A stretch of DNA of 40,972 nt, taken from assembly GCA_025060325.1 (NCBI GenBank), contig JANXBW010000035.1:1-40972 (forward strand). Direction: 5' to 3'. Positions 1-9,177 of the stretch are shown here, in pieces. Origin of the DNA: Thermoguttaceae bacterium (GTDB taxonomy: Bacteria; Planctomycetota; Planctomycetia; Pirellulales; Thermoguttaceae). The translations under genes and the position numbers were made by a program. Under the pieces are notes generated by a model. It saw only the letters and a program-made list of their open reading frames with translations, did not search any database and was not told the origin of the DNA. Every line of letters starts with the position of its first letter. Within the stretch, counting starts at the first letter, position 1.

Positions 1-1070
1 AGGTGTGTTCCTCATATAAAAACCGTGTTACGCCGCCGTTGCGTGAAGCTTTGAGCAGATCGGGGAAAAGACGTGGCCACAAGAGTCGGCCAGCGCAAAC
101 TGTTTACTCATCCGCGTTTGTTGACGCTCTGCGCTTCGCCCTAGTGAGGCAATACCTTTCGGCCGAAACGTCTCCGCCACCGCCCGTTGGTAGCCCTCGC
201 CCGGCCCAGTTGGGACGCTGCCCGTAACATCGTCAAAATGTTACTTAAACTCAGTATACCGATTACTTGATCAAGACCGGCGCTCGCCTAACCCACTCCT
301 TGTGGTTAATCACAAAAAGGTTTATCACCCTCGGGAGAAGGCGGAGGAGCATCCTTGGACCCTCTACCCGGAGCCGCTCCAATGCCGTCCACAGTTGGTT
401 GCCGGCCGGGAGTTTGCCCCGGTTGAAGATCAAGGGTCTTTCACTGCGCTTCTTCGCCCGAACGGACCTTGTTAGATAACGATCTGCCCCACATTGAGCG
501 CGCCGTGGGACTGGTGGATAAGTATTGCTTTCGGCTTAATTGTGTTTGCGCCGAGTTTGGGGTTCGACAACAATCGCCTGATGTGCTTAAAGATCATCTT
601 GAGACGAAGATGTTTGGCCTGCGGGCGGTGCTGGCAGAGGAGTAGGAAGTGGACCTTGCCCAGGTGCTCGCAGAATTGCTGGCGTGACGAGCAACTTTGG
701 AAGCCGGCCTCAAAGTAGCTGGTGAAGTCTACACCTCACGTTGCTCAACAATTCTTATAAAGGGGCACCTTATCGGGATGATGTTTAATTGCCAGCCATG
801 TCCATCCGCTAATCAAGGGCGGGTATTCGGTTCCCATCATTTGCCGCTTGTTCAGAAGTCAGCTAACAACAAGTCGCGTCTGCGACCGTTCTTAATTCAA
901 CCCGCAGCCGGGGGAAAGCACGAAGGAAATAAAAACAAAGTCGGAAACCATCGACGATTCGAGAAGTCGGCTAACTACTGAGAAAAGGATTGACGTAGTT
1001 CAGACAGCAGGAAAAAAGATCGAGCGACCGCCCCGGGCAGCGGACAAATCCGTTGATTTGGGAACGTTTC
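1..1070. other. Gap without an intact gene
   Basis: No intact gene could be supported here. The only coding-like signal is the interrupted plus-strand frame around 427-690, listed separately. Just before the end of the lipoprotein gene on the minus strand there is a small GC-rich inverted repeat near 1029-1044, with a run of six A at 1012-1017. Read on the minus strand this is a hairpin followed about 12 nt later by six T, so it could be a poor terminator for that gene. I see nothing else I would annotate. Confidence 0.5.
427..690 (+). pseudogene. Decayed reading frame, unknown product
   Basis: One plus-strand frame reads as protein-like sequence through ...DNDLPHIERAVGLVDKY..., ...SPDVLKDHLETKMFGL... 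and ...RAVLAEE. It then meets a TAG, continues as EVDLAQVLAELLA and meets a TGA at about 690. A TGA at 424-426 bounds it upstream, and I found no start codon with a ribosome binding site. The charged, helix-rich composition looks like real coding sequence, unlike the neighbouring frames. I do not recognise the family. It may be the remains of a gene whose N-terminal part lies in another frame further left, or a chance frame. Confidence 0.3.
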
Positions 1071-1538
1071 CTAAGCGGGCACCGTTCGCGCCACCGGACC
1101 TCCAGACTTCAAATCGAAGTCGAACTTATTGGATTTGCCGGCTTCGACCACGACGGAAAGCTCGGTCTTTACGTTGTATCGCATCGGCACTTTCTCAGGC
1201 ACTGGCGGGATGGGCTTTCTGTCCGGGCCGACGGTCTCTCCCCGTGCTGTGGTAATCTGTACACGGCATGTGCCCACCGGAGCACCTCTTTTGCCGGGCT
1301 CGTACTCCAGGACATAGCGCCCGTTAGAGTCGGTAACCCCCGAAGCAGGCCGACCTGCCTGCGGAATGAAAAGCACGGTTGCATTCGCCAGCGGTTGGCC
1401 ATCCAGGGTCACCCGGCCTTCCACATAAGCGACATCGCTCCTTCCGCCACACCCAAAAAAGGTGGCTATCGCGATTGCAGGCGCGCAAAAGAAAGTCAAC
1501 CTAACGATATCGAGTGAAGTCCTCGTGAAATATCCCAT
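1071..1538 (-). CDS. Lipoprotein with carboxypeptidase-regulatory-like domain
   Basis: A 155-residue secreted protein. The start is placed at the ATG directly before GYFTRTSLD rather than the far upstream start of the open frame, because a hydrophobic signal segment with a lipobox-like ATFFGC follows within 30 residues; the reading frame upstream has no protein character. The mature part, from about residue 35, has the transthyretin/CarboxypepD_reg-like pattern: VAYVEGRVTLDGQPLANATV, then FIPQAGRPASGVTDSNGRYV and an acidic FDFDL near the end. Small lipoproteins of this type are abundant in planctomycetes and often sit next to DUF1559 genes, as here, where it lies downstream on the same strand. 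Its function is unknown; it is probably anchored in a membrane facing the periplasm. The ribosome binding site is weak (GGAAAAAAG). Confidence 0.75.
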   Translation of the reverse strand: MGYFTRTSLDIVRLTFFCAPAIAIATFFGCGGRSDVAYVEGRVTLDGQPLANATVLFIPQAGRPASGVTDSNGRYVLEYEPGKRGAPVGTCRVQITTARGETVGPDRKPIPPVPEKVPMRYNVKTELSVVVEAGKSNKFDFDLKSGGPVARTVPA

Positions 1539-1987
1539 CTTTTTTCCGCCGTCCCTATTTTCGTACGACAGTGGTTGAGTGTACGGCCCGGGTTGTCGGA
1601 GACTAATTCGCCACCCAAACAACGGCTTAAACCGAAACCGCTTTTGAGCTAGATCAACCAAAATCCCGCCGCGGAGTAGCCTACCGCCCGGAGTTGTTGA
1701 AATACCCTGCTGCCCGATCACAAGAAGCTCTGCGCCCTTAATTCCACCACTGATCACCAGCTGGAGAACCCTTTGTTGAGCATAGATATTGAGTGAAGCG
1801 AAATACGAAGATCGCCTTCCATGATCGGCGACGGCCAAAATTGGTGCTGAAGTCTTGAACCCGGGCCCAGAGTTGAGATTTTCCTTGTTGGCCCGCTTTG
1901 CACACCTTGCCAGAGCGTCAAAGATGTACCTGACCGGCCAGAAAACAATCTCGATGCGAATCTACGCAGGAGAATGTGATTCTTCCT
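1539..1987. other. Gap between lipoprotein and DUF1559 genes
   Basis: About 450 bases between two same-strand genes. I see no convincing ORF, no RNA gene and no strong hairpin. It may hold the promoter or leader of the lipoprotein gene. Confidence 0.4.
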
Positions 1988-2979
1988 TTACAGCCCGCTT
2001 ATCACTAGGCCGTCCTGCATGGAGAACAACCGCTGGTAGGTGCCATAATTGGCCCCATTGTTCGGTCGGTCGAAAGCGTTGGCATCGTCGATCCAAGCCG
2101 CAGCCGTATGGTGTATAGTATTGTTGATGAACCGCACAGAACCATCAGCAAATGCGAAATTAGCTCCACCCGGGTGTTCGCTCCCGGCGGTTCTGTTCGG
2201 TTGGGGATTGCCCTGCTGCGCAGTCCAATTGATCATCCACTGTCCGCTGATCATGACGCAATTTGTTGCTCCCTGACACCAGTTTGCCTGATCGGACCCG
2301 CCGTAAATTCGAGCTCGGTTGCGAAGGTTCCCGTCCATTCTCCATTTGACCTCTCCGATCAGGACCTGGTTACTAGTGCCATCGGTGATGTCACTAATTC
2401 GGGCGGGGTATCGGTTGCTCCGGTCAAACACGCCATTCCTTTGCAGTATGTTCACGCCCGCGGGATTTGTGGCAGTCGCAAAACCGTCGTACGAGGAGGC
2501 GCATGCCTGATAGCTACTAGTGGCCGAATTAGGTATCGCGCCGTCGTCATACTGCGGTGGTTTGGTGTCGGACGGACAACTGAAGACCGCCAACGGCGTT
2601 TGCATAAGCGTCCGATTCGGCTCCAGACCGACTGGGATACGCGAGTCAAATCTCTTGAACAGAGGATCCTGCTCCAGGAACGGCAGGATTGCATAGCCCC
2701 AACCAAAACCGGTCCCCCCTACTCGTTGTTAGGATTCCCGTCAAAGATGCCGATGTACATATGGCCCACCGGGAAGGTCTTCCAAATGTCGTGATAGTTG
2801 TGGCAAGCAAGCGCAAGTTGCTTCAAGTTATTCGTACACTGGGCGCTACGAGCCGCTTCGCGGGCTGCCTGGACCGCTGGCAACAACAAGGCGATAAGAA
2901 TCCCAATAATCGCAATGACTACCAGTAACTCAACAAGGGCAAATCCAAACACGCGATGGAAACGTCGAGCTTGCAACAT
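1988..2979 (-). pseudogene. DUF1559 pseudopilin-like protein, frameshifted
   Basis: The N-terminal half (2979 to 2719) starts at an ATG with a good ribosome binding site (AAAGGAG, 7 nt spacing). It carries a type IV pilin-like prepilin/N-methylation segment, [19 protein letters not shown], followed by [17 protein letters not shown] and [15 protein letters not shown], all typical of planctomycete DUF1559 proteins. This frame stops after NPNNE at a TAG (plus-strand 2719-2721). The protein continues in another frame as GGTGFGWGYAILPFLEQDPL and on to the C-terminal motif HPGGANFAFADGSVRF (the H-X9-DG signature), ending at 1988. The two parts join with a single-base change close to a run of six C at 2714-2719, so this is a frameshifted gene or a homopolymer sequencing error. 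These proteins are thought to be exported and pseudopilin-like; their exact role is unknown. Confidence 0.85.
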
Positions 2980-5020
2980 GGTGAAACTCCTTTGAAAAGA
3001 CTTTGCCGCGCCGACCGCCTCTGGATAACCCGAGAGGATAGTGGATACCCCACGGCATCCAATGCATTTAGTTTTCTAAAAAAGAGTAGGCGACAACAAA
3101 AAGAAGACTTTTCCCCTAGTCGTCAATCTCTATGGTCCTCATGTCCCACCAAGTGTCAAGGCGATGGAAAACCAAGATCGGCATGAAAGTTCTAGTGTTA
3201 ACCCTCCCTGCCATATGAAGGAATTAACACAAAAATTGCCGGAGTTGACACGACGTGCAGGGCGAGCCTGTAGCCAACGCCGTCGGCTGTCACGCCCCGT
3301 TTTTTCCAAACCCATTTTGCAAAATTGCCGACCTTTTTTCGAGCCGGGTTTTTACCCAAACATTTACCGGGTCATGAATTGACTGCGATTCGCAAACGCT
3401 AATAAAGCTATGTCGCTAAATTTGCAGGCATTATGCTCGAGACCGACAGCATCAAATGGCTCCAGACGGGAAGATTGGCGTAAGCACCGCGACTCGATAC
3501 TGCCTAACAAAAAGGCTTGCGCTGGCCAACGAGCACGCTGTTGGGCATAAGAGCGGAAACCGAAATAAAGTACATTCGGGGTGCGAACTCGGCCGGGAAG
3601 CCGGAATCTGAGTTTGATTCGCACTCCGCAGCGAAAAGGCCAAGGACTATCACTTCTGCTACGAAAACCACACCCCGAAATCAATTGCCATCGCCGGAAG
3701 AGGTTGTTTTTTATTCACCCTCCGAAGTAACTTCTGCGACTTCCTGCGCTTACCCCCCGGCCTAAGTGGCGCACCCACCGCCTGTGGTGGTGCAGAAGGC
3801 AGAGCCCGCCGTGATGTGGATCTTATAGAAAACTGAGTTTGAACGGCTGGTCCTGAGTGATGAGTCTTACCCTCGGCAGGAGCGGCGCCAGACTGCCGGG
3901 TGTCGATTTACCACCTGCCCGATGGGCCGGAACTGCTGCAGTACGGGCATCAACCTTCCCTGTCGACAAGTTGTCGAGGACCGGCGGCAGACAAGGCGGA
4001 AAAACAGAGTCCGTTGGAAGGACATCACCTCGATACCGGTCGCCCCGCAACATGGACAAATAGCTTGCGTGGACGTTGATGCGGCCCTTATGCCCTTCCG
4101 ACAAACCTGTTGCCAGGGGTTGCAGAGGCTTTGCCCATAGCCTCAATACCTTTTGTAGCGGTCCCTGTTCGGGGGACGTTGTAACCGAAGCGACTAAGCC
4201 CTCGCTTTTAGCCCCGCGTCGTCTAGTTTTCGCCTCTCGCAGGGCCTCCATCTGAGCTGCCGCAGAGAGAAAAGACCCGCCTCCAAGAATTAGCGGGACT
4301 TGAATGGCTACCGAAGATCGCGCTTCGAAGGCGTGCGTTCCCAAGTTGTCCGTCAAACTGGCTTGGGGAAGCATTACCACAGTTGGTTCAGCGTCCCGGC
4401 AAGCTGAACCCGTGGGGTTAACTTCTCTCGGTGGATGTCGTGTCTTAGTGAGAGAGGAGGCAATTTTGTCCGAAGGTAACTGGGCTGAGGCACTAATAAC
4501 CCCCTTGCAGGGACCAAGCTTTCAGCCCGTGGCTTGTCTGTCACGGCCGAAAACGAGCAAATTCCCGTCACGAGTGCCATTTGGGATGCTTGGAGAGTTT
4601 ACTTGCAATTGGTTGCCCACATTGCCAAACCGCAAGCGGGTGGATTTCGCGCTTCGGCCAGCGACGTCTGCAAGATGACGAGCTTCCTTTGCGCAAAGCC
4701 GGCGAACTAATTCACTCGCGTCTTAGCCGGGACTTATGATTGCGACGACATCATTTTGTGAGGTTTTCCCCACTTAGTGAGCTCTCCGCCGGGAATTCGC
4801 CCACCTGAAAAACCGGCCAGCATGGGGGAAATGTTGGGGATGCGAAGTGAGTCTGCTGACAGGTGGATACTGCGTTCAATTGGCGAAGCAGGCCTTCTCG
4901 GGGCCCATCCAAGTATTGAATGCTAATGAGAGGATGACCGAGGTAGAACCTGAAAAGAAACGGTAGAGTTGGAGGGGTTAGGGAGAGGTGTCTTCGGCAA
5001 CTCATCGCTTCCCAAGGAAA
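2980..5020. other. Long gap without a supported gene
   Basis: About 2 kb. Open frames exist on both strands, the longest being 185 codons on the minus strand at 3823-4380. None has a recognisable domain, a ribosome binding site or planctomycete-like protein composition. A short inverted repeat lies around 3774-3794. The first 60 bases probably hold the promoter of the DUF1559 gene. Nothing else can be supported. Confidence 0.4.
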
Positions 5021-5094
5021 TGGCGGCGGAGGGATTCGAACCCCCGACCGACGGATTATGATTCCGCTGCTCTAACCAGCTGAGCTACGCCGCC
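5021..5094 (-). tRNA. tRNA with CAU anticodon (tRNA-Met, possibly tRNA-Ile2)
   Basis: Read on the minus strand it folds as a complete cloverleaf. The 7-bp acceptor stem is GGCGGCG/CGCCGCC with discriminator A. The D arm is GCTCAGCTGGTTAGAGC. The anticodon stem is GCGGA/TCCGT with loop ATCATAA (anticodon CAT), the variable loop is CGGTC, and the T arm is GGGGG-TTCGAAT-CCCTC. The paired first base and the D-arm form argue against the initiator tRNA. A CAT anticodon may be elongator Met or, after TilS modification, Ile; I cannot decide which. No CCA is encoded. Confidence 0.95.
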
Positions 5095-6180
5095 AAACAC
5101 CCGTAACTTTGTCAAAACCTGTTCGTTTTAGCGCTCGGCACGCCTACGCATCTACAAATTCCACCAAGCCTTCGTTTGCTCAATTCGCTAATCGCCTTCG
5201 CGCTTTCGTCTCGCACGAGAAGTGCAATCCACATCAGGAGGCAAGCCCTTCCCCCTACCTATGGGGTGAACCTCAGTTTGCGAACTGCGAATTAAAGCGG
5301 TCCATCTGACCGACTAAAGCTCGACCGCAGACCACCTGCCGCAGCCCTCGCAGGCCCTCAAATTGGAAGCGCCCGGCCAACCCATGCCCAATTCCGGCTG
5401 GCTGACAGGAGAGCCTACTCAAAGCGGATGGAGCCTGCAGCCGCTTGGCTAAAACCAGTAAGGACTCACACCCCCGATCGCGGCTTCGCTTCGGCTTGCA
5501 GTGACATGATGGAATCTTACAAACCCTTCCGGAGCATCCCCCGAAAGCTGAGTCATTTGTCATGATAAAGCCAGCCCACACACCCGACAAGACCGGCCAT
5601 CGCACCCGACGGGCTTAACTAAGCCCTCTGCAACAGAGCCTAGGTAAGTCCAGAAGGGACACCGCCTTCATTCTTAAGCCGCCAAAGCTGGAAGCTACCT
5701 AAGACCTTAAATTCTAGGCCACGCCACTAGTGCCTTTACTTTACCGAAGCACCCCAGTAGGCAAAGCCAAAGGGTCCGCAACTCCGTGGGGAAAACTTTG
5801 CTTTTAGACCAGCGTAGGTCTTCCTGCGAGGTTGGGGCGGGTTACACGGTACGGCCACCCAGCTGTAATTGGGGGCGCATGGCACGGATTCAGAAGCTAT
5901 TGTTTACCGTTCCCCCTGCCAGGCTTGTTAAGGTTGAAAAAAACGTGAAAACTAGTTGAATGGGCAATCTGGATAACATAGCCGCACAAGGTGGGTATTC
6001 CGCTTCTTAATGCCGGCTCCTCCCCGAAAAGGTTGACCAGCACGCACCGCTTACTAGCGGCGGCAGGTGTTACCTTCCCTCACTCGACGGGGTGCTCACC
6101 CCCCCTTATATGGTACCAAAGACCATTCCTCGGATGTGTCGCGTTCTCGCCTAGGGACACGTAGCGTGAAGGCAATCCAG
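5095..6180. other. Gene-free, hairpin-rich stretch
   Basis: No convincing protein gene on either strand. From about 5611 the plus strand has a series of short perfect hairpins: GGGCTT-AACT-AAGCCC (5611-5626), CTCTG-CAA-CAGAG directly after it, AGACC..GGTCT near 5807, CCGCT-TACT-AGCGG near 6050, GGGGT-GCTC-ACCCC near 6090 and ATGGT..ACCAT near 6112. The stretch ends at an intrinsic terminator. A non-coding transcript is possible, but hairpins this small are only modestly more frequent than chance. Confidence 0.35.
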
Positions 6181-6214
6181 CCTGGAGCCCAAATTTGGGC
6201 GGCCTCCCTTTTTT
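6181..6214 (+). terminator. Intrinsic terminator with no gene upstream
   Basis: The plus strand has GGAGCCCAAATTTGGGC, in which GCCCAAATTTGGGC is a perfect palindrome, then GGCCTCC pairing with the leading GGAG, then six T. This is a plausible rho-independent terminator. The nearest plus-strand gene upstream would lie outside the window, so it must end a non-coding or decayed transcript, or insulate the promoter that begins 33 bases downstream. Confidence 0.6.
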
Positions 6215-6246
6215 CGGCGTAGGGTGTAAATTCAGTCTTTCCTTCC

Positions 6247-6274
6247 TTGACTGCTTATGGGCATGCGGTATAAT
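6247..6274 (+). promoter_or_regulatory. Sigma-70-type promoter
   Basis: A -35 box TTGACT and a perfect -10 box TATAAT are separated by 16 bases, giving a predicted start near 6281. It is the best housekeeping-type promoter I saw in the window. The transcript would have a leader of about 160 nt before the 80-residue ORF. Confidence 0.75.
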
Positions 6275-6321
6275 CGATTTTTGAAGCTAAACGGCAAACG
6301 TACTGATTGAGACTAATGGCC

Positions 6322-6367
6322 GGTCGTCTGGCGCTTATGCTGCGCCGAAGGCCGGTCAAATTTTTTC
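6322..6367 (+). promoter_or_regulatory. Leader hairpin with T tract, possible attenuator
   Basis: Within the leader, GGCC..GGCGC-TTATGCT-GCGCC..GGCC can form a two-part stem. It is followed by GGTCAAATTTTTT. This resembles a terminator placed between the promoter and the start codon about 75 nt later, so it may attenuate expression, or the promoter may make a short RNA of about 85 nt. Inferred from sequence alone. Confidence 0.35.
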
Positions 6368-6440
6368 CCGATTCGTGTCAAAAATCGGCTAGGTCTTTGG
6401 GAATTGGGCTTCCTGCAGTAAGGAGAGGGTTCAAACACTT

Positions 6441-6683
6441 ATGAAGTCGCGAAACGTTTTCGAGGCCATCCAGGAATTCGGTAACGACGAAGATTTCACC
6501 CCGGTCGAAACCGAAGAGTTTGTGCCGACCGATGCCCCGGCCGGATCTAAGAAGAAGCTAGAGGTGTTGGCTGAGCGGGTGCGAAAGGGGTTGCCACTTT
6601 GGCATCCTTTAGACCGGACGGACTATAGTGGGCTTTCTGCGTTGGCGGATAGGCCTCGGGTCGGCCGGAAGAAGGCGAGCTAG
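6441..6683 (+). CDS. Small conserved hypothetical protein
   Basis: An 80-residue soluble protein with an acidic N-terminal half (NDEDFTPVETEEFVPTD) and a basic C-terminal half containing KKLEVLAERVRKGLPLWHPL followed by DRTDYSGL. I recall short proteins with this ERV.KGLPL.HP.DRTD.SGL pattern in other planctomycetes, but no function is known to me. The start ATG is preceded by AAGGAGAG at a rather long spacing of about 15 nt. The gene stands alone, between its own promoter and a strong terminator, which points to independent expression. Confidence 0.8.
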   Translation: MKSRNVFEAIQEFGNDEDFTPVETEEFVPTDAPAGSKKKLEVLAERVRKGLPLWHPLDRTDYSGLSALADRPRVGRKKAS

Positions 6684-6743
6684 GGCTTACAGTTACACCA
6701 CGATACAGCAGGGAGATTCGGATAGGTCTGAGCGGAAGCACAC

Positions 6744-6790
6744 AATTGGCCGCCTTGGGTCGGGAGCATCCAGGGCGGCCAATTTGTTTT
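6744..6790 (+). terminator. Intrinsic terminator of the 80-residue gene
   Basis: A perfect 11-bp stem, AATTGGCCGCC/GGCGGCCAATT, with a 19-nt loop, followed by TGTTTT. It lies 60 bases after the stop codon of the small gene. Confidence 0.75.
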
Positions 6791-7391
6791 CCGACCCGGG
6801 GTCAGGAGTTAGCAGGGCAAAATGCAGGGCCGGAGAATCGCTCGCCCTTCCCCCGCGGTTGTCCACTTGCCCAAGGCTGGGGCAAGATAATCTCCTGCCA
6901 ATGTCAGGCGGCCGTTTATGGGACAAAATCGGTGGTAATTCCCTAGGGCCCAACGAGAGCAAGTTCATCGTCAAGGTTAAGAGGCTAAGCCAGGGTGACC
7001 TTCTCGAAACCCGAACCTCTGCTCGGATAAGCCAGGGGGCACTCCGGGTGCTCCGTGCTTGGGGCTTGGCCGGCACTTCCATTCATGATTTAGTCTGCAA
7101 CTTGCAGGTGAGCTCACATGCGCCCCGATTTTTTGGCGGACGATTTGATAAACTCCCCGGGTTGGTTAGCCGATCTACTGGACTGCTTGATCCAGTAACT
7201 GGTCTTTACGGGCAAGTTTCGAGCTTGTCAGAATAGCGAGCCTTTTTCCACCAACAAGCATTAACCGGTCGCGGTTGAGGCACATGCAAACCGGACAGGC
7301 CAGCGCGCCGACTGTGCCCTAACCCTTCGGTTGGCCTCTATTTTCACGAGCAAAGGACTGGCGGCAGCAAAGAGCAAAGGAGTGCAAAGAG
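6791..7391. other. Gap upstream of the OmpH gene
   Basis: About 600 bases. A 202-codon plus-strand open frame crosses it, starting inside the upstream gene and reading through the terminator. It has no domain or ribosome binding site and is rejected. I see no RNA gene and no clear promoter. Confidence 0.4.
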
Positions 7392-8057
7392 GTGAAGCAA
7401 TCTCATCTTCTTGCTAGCGTGCTGCTCGGATGCGTGTTGATTGGGGCGGCGATGCTTGCGCTTGCGCAAGGGCCGGCTGCTTCCCGACCTGTCGCCCAAC
7501 CCGCAGGACCATTTATCGCAATGGTCGACGTGGGCTATATCTTCAAAAACCATGTCCGCTTTAAACAAATGATGGACAGCTTGAAGGCGGAAATTCAGCA
7601 GGCCGATGCGCGCGTACGAGCGGAAAACGACGCCATTCGCCAAATGATGCAACAACTTGAGCAGGAGCGCCCCGGCACCCCGAATTATAAACAGCTTGAG
7701 GAGGCGATCGCCAAGAAACGCGCCGATTTGCAAGTACAAATGGGCCTTCAGCGCAAAGAATTCGTGCTCCGCGAGGCGAAACTCTATCACTCCGTCTACC
7801 AGGAAATTGAGCAGGTTGTTCGTTACTACGCTACGCAAAACAACATCGCCGTAGTGCTTCGTTTTAACGGCGAGCCCGCTGATCCCGATGACCCCGATTC
7901 CATCCTCCGAGAAATTAATAAGCCCGTTGTTTACTTCGCTCCGACGCTTGACCTGACCCCTGTGGTGCTTGAGGCCCTCAACCGCAGTGCTGCGCAAACA
8001 GCTACGCCTCGGCAGCCAGCTGTGTCGACACGGCCGGGCATGACGCAACCATACTAA
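7392..8057 (+). CDS. OmpH/Skp family periplasmic chaperone
   Basis: A 221-residue secreted protein. It starts at GTG with AAAGGAG nine bases upstream. Residues 1-26 form a signal peptide with a hydrophobic core (LLASVLLGCVLIGAAMLALA). From about residue 42 the Skp/OmpH pattern begins (FIAMVDVGYIFKNHVRF), then a long charged coiled coil (about residues 55-130) rich in E, K, Q and R, and finally a beta segment (NNIAVVLRFNGEP) that closes the core, followed by a Pro/Thr-rich tail. Skp proteins form trimeric 'jellyfish' that hold unfolded outer-membrane proteins in the periplasm. The position just ahead of lpxC and lpxA matches the classical link between skp/ompH and lipid A genes. Family call is firm; the exact client is inferred. 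Confidence 0.9.
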   Translation: MKQSHLLASVLLGCVLIGAAMLALAQGPAASRPVAQPAGPFIAMVDVGYIFKNHVRFKQMMDSLKAEIQQADARVRAENDAIRQMMQQLEQERPGTPNYKQLEEAIAKKRADLQVQMGLQRKEFVLREAKLYHSVYQEIEQVVRYYATQNNIAVVLRFNGEPADPDDPDSILREINKPVVYFAPTLDLTPVVLEALNRSAAQTATPRQPAVSTRPGMTQPY

Positions 8058-8268
8058 GTCAACCCATGGAAAAGACTGCGTTGGCAACTACTACGTAGTA
8101 GGGCCGGCGTACACATTCAGCCAATAGTGGGGAAAGGCAGCTGTTTGTTGGCTAAAGCCGGCGGACTGAGCCGCTCGAGATCGAATCGCTCATCTGGTTT
8201 ACGAAATAACGTTTATTTTCTGCTGGGAAGTGCTACCTTTGTTGTGACTTCGATCGAGGAAGCGCCCC
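8058..8268. other. Short intergenic region between ompH-like gene and lpxC
   Basis: About 210 bases with no ORF or hairpin of note. It is long enough for a separate promoter, so the two genes need not form one operon. Confidence 0.4.
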
Positions 8269-9177
8269 TTGCTCCAGCATGGAAGCCAGCGACGGATTTG
8301 GTCTACCCTTCCCCGGCGACAACGGACGATCGCCCGGCCTGTGGTGGTTGAGGGTTATGGATTTTGGTGGGGGCAGGATGTCCGCGTGGAATTTCGCCCG
8401 GCACCTCCAAATCAGGGGATCGTGTTTGTCCGGCGAGATTTACCGGGTTTTCCCCGGATTCCCGCTCGGATTGAATATCGAGTGAACACACCCAGGCGAA
8501 GTTCGCTGCAACGGGGAGAAGTTCGGATTGAGATGATCGAACATGTGATGGCCGCCCTGGCCGGGTTGGAAATTGACAATTGCGAGGTGTGGGTATCTGG
8601 GAGCGAAATGCCGGGGGTGGACGGCTCCAGCGCACCCTTTGTCGCCGCTTTACAGGAAGCCGGAATCGTTGAGCAAAGTGCCCTTCAGCCGCGAATTGTT
8701 GTTGAGCGGCCCATTCGCATCGGCGAAGAGGACCAATGGATTGAGGTTCGCCCCACTCAGTCCGAGCGTTCGACGTTTGTTTACTACTTGGACTATGGCC
8801 CGAGCAGTCCTATCACCCCCCAGGTCTTTGGCTTGACACTCACACCAAATGCTTTTATCTGCCAGCTGGCAGAATCTCGAACTTTTGTACTAAAGGAAGA
8901 GGCCGAACATCTTCGTCAACAGGGGGTAGGACTTCGCACAAGCTACCGCGACTTGCTTGTTTTTGGTCCGGAGGGTCCGTTGGACAATGCGCTGCGTTTC
9001 CCTAACGAGTGCGCACGCCATAAGGTGCTCGACATGATTGGCGACATAGCCTTAGCGGGAATGCCAATCCTTGGGGAATTTGTCGCCTACCGAAGTGGCC
9101 ACCGACATAACGCTCAATTGGTGGAGGCAGTGCTAGCCGAGCAGCGGATGCTCATGGCGGAGCGAAAGTGTGCATGA
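8269..9177 (+). CDS. lpxC: UDP-3-O-acyl-N-acetylglucosamine deacetylase
   Basis: A 302-residue zinc amidase that performs the first committed step of lipid A synthesis, removing the acetyl group from UDP-3-O-acyl-GlcNAc in the cytoplasm. The zinc site is visible: H92 in MIEHVMAALAGL, and H251 and D255 in HKVLDMIGD. The catalytic His is H278 in SGHRHN, where most enzymes have SGHxLN. The loop GSEMPGVDGSSAPFV (about 111-125) is typical. The start is taken as the TTG with GAGGA nine bases upstream; the domain itself begins around residue 18 (QRTIARPVVVEGYGFWWG). Length matches stand-alone LpxC; there is no FabZ domain fused to it, although such fusions occur in some Bacteroidetes. lpxA follows after a 386-base gap on the same strand. 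Confidence 0.95.
   Translation: MLQHGSQRRIWSTLPRRQRTIARPVVVEGYGFWWGQDVRVEFRPAPPNQGIVFVRRDLPGFPRIPARIEYRVNTPRRSSLQRGEVRIEMIEHVMAALAGLEIDNCEVWVSGSEMPGVDGSSAPFVAALQEAGIVEQSALQPRIVVERPIRIGEEDQWIEVRPTQSERSTFVYYLDYGPSSPITPQVFGLTLTPNAFICQLAESRTFVLKEEAEHLRQQGVGLRTSYRDLLVFGPEGPLDNALRFPNECARHKVLDMIGDIALAGMPILGEFVAYRSGHRHNAQLVEAVLAEQRMLMAERKCA

Noticed and set aside
1554-1838. N-terminal extension of the lipoprotein ORF
   Set aside because: The 100 extra residues precede a normal signal peptide and have no conserved character, so the internal ATG is used.
3823-4380. 185-codon minus-strand open frame
   Set aside because: Long, but without recognisable motif, ribosome binding site or secretion signal; composition looks like a chance frame in GC-rich DNA.
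6628-7236. 202-codon plus-strand open frame
   Set aside because: It starts inside the 80-residue gene in another frame and reads through its terminator; no protein-like features.
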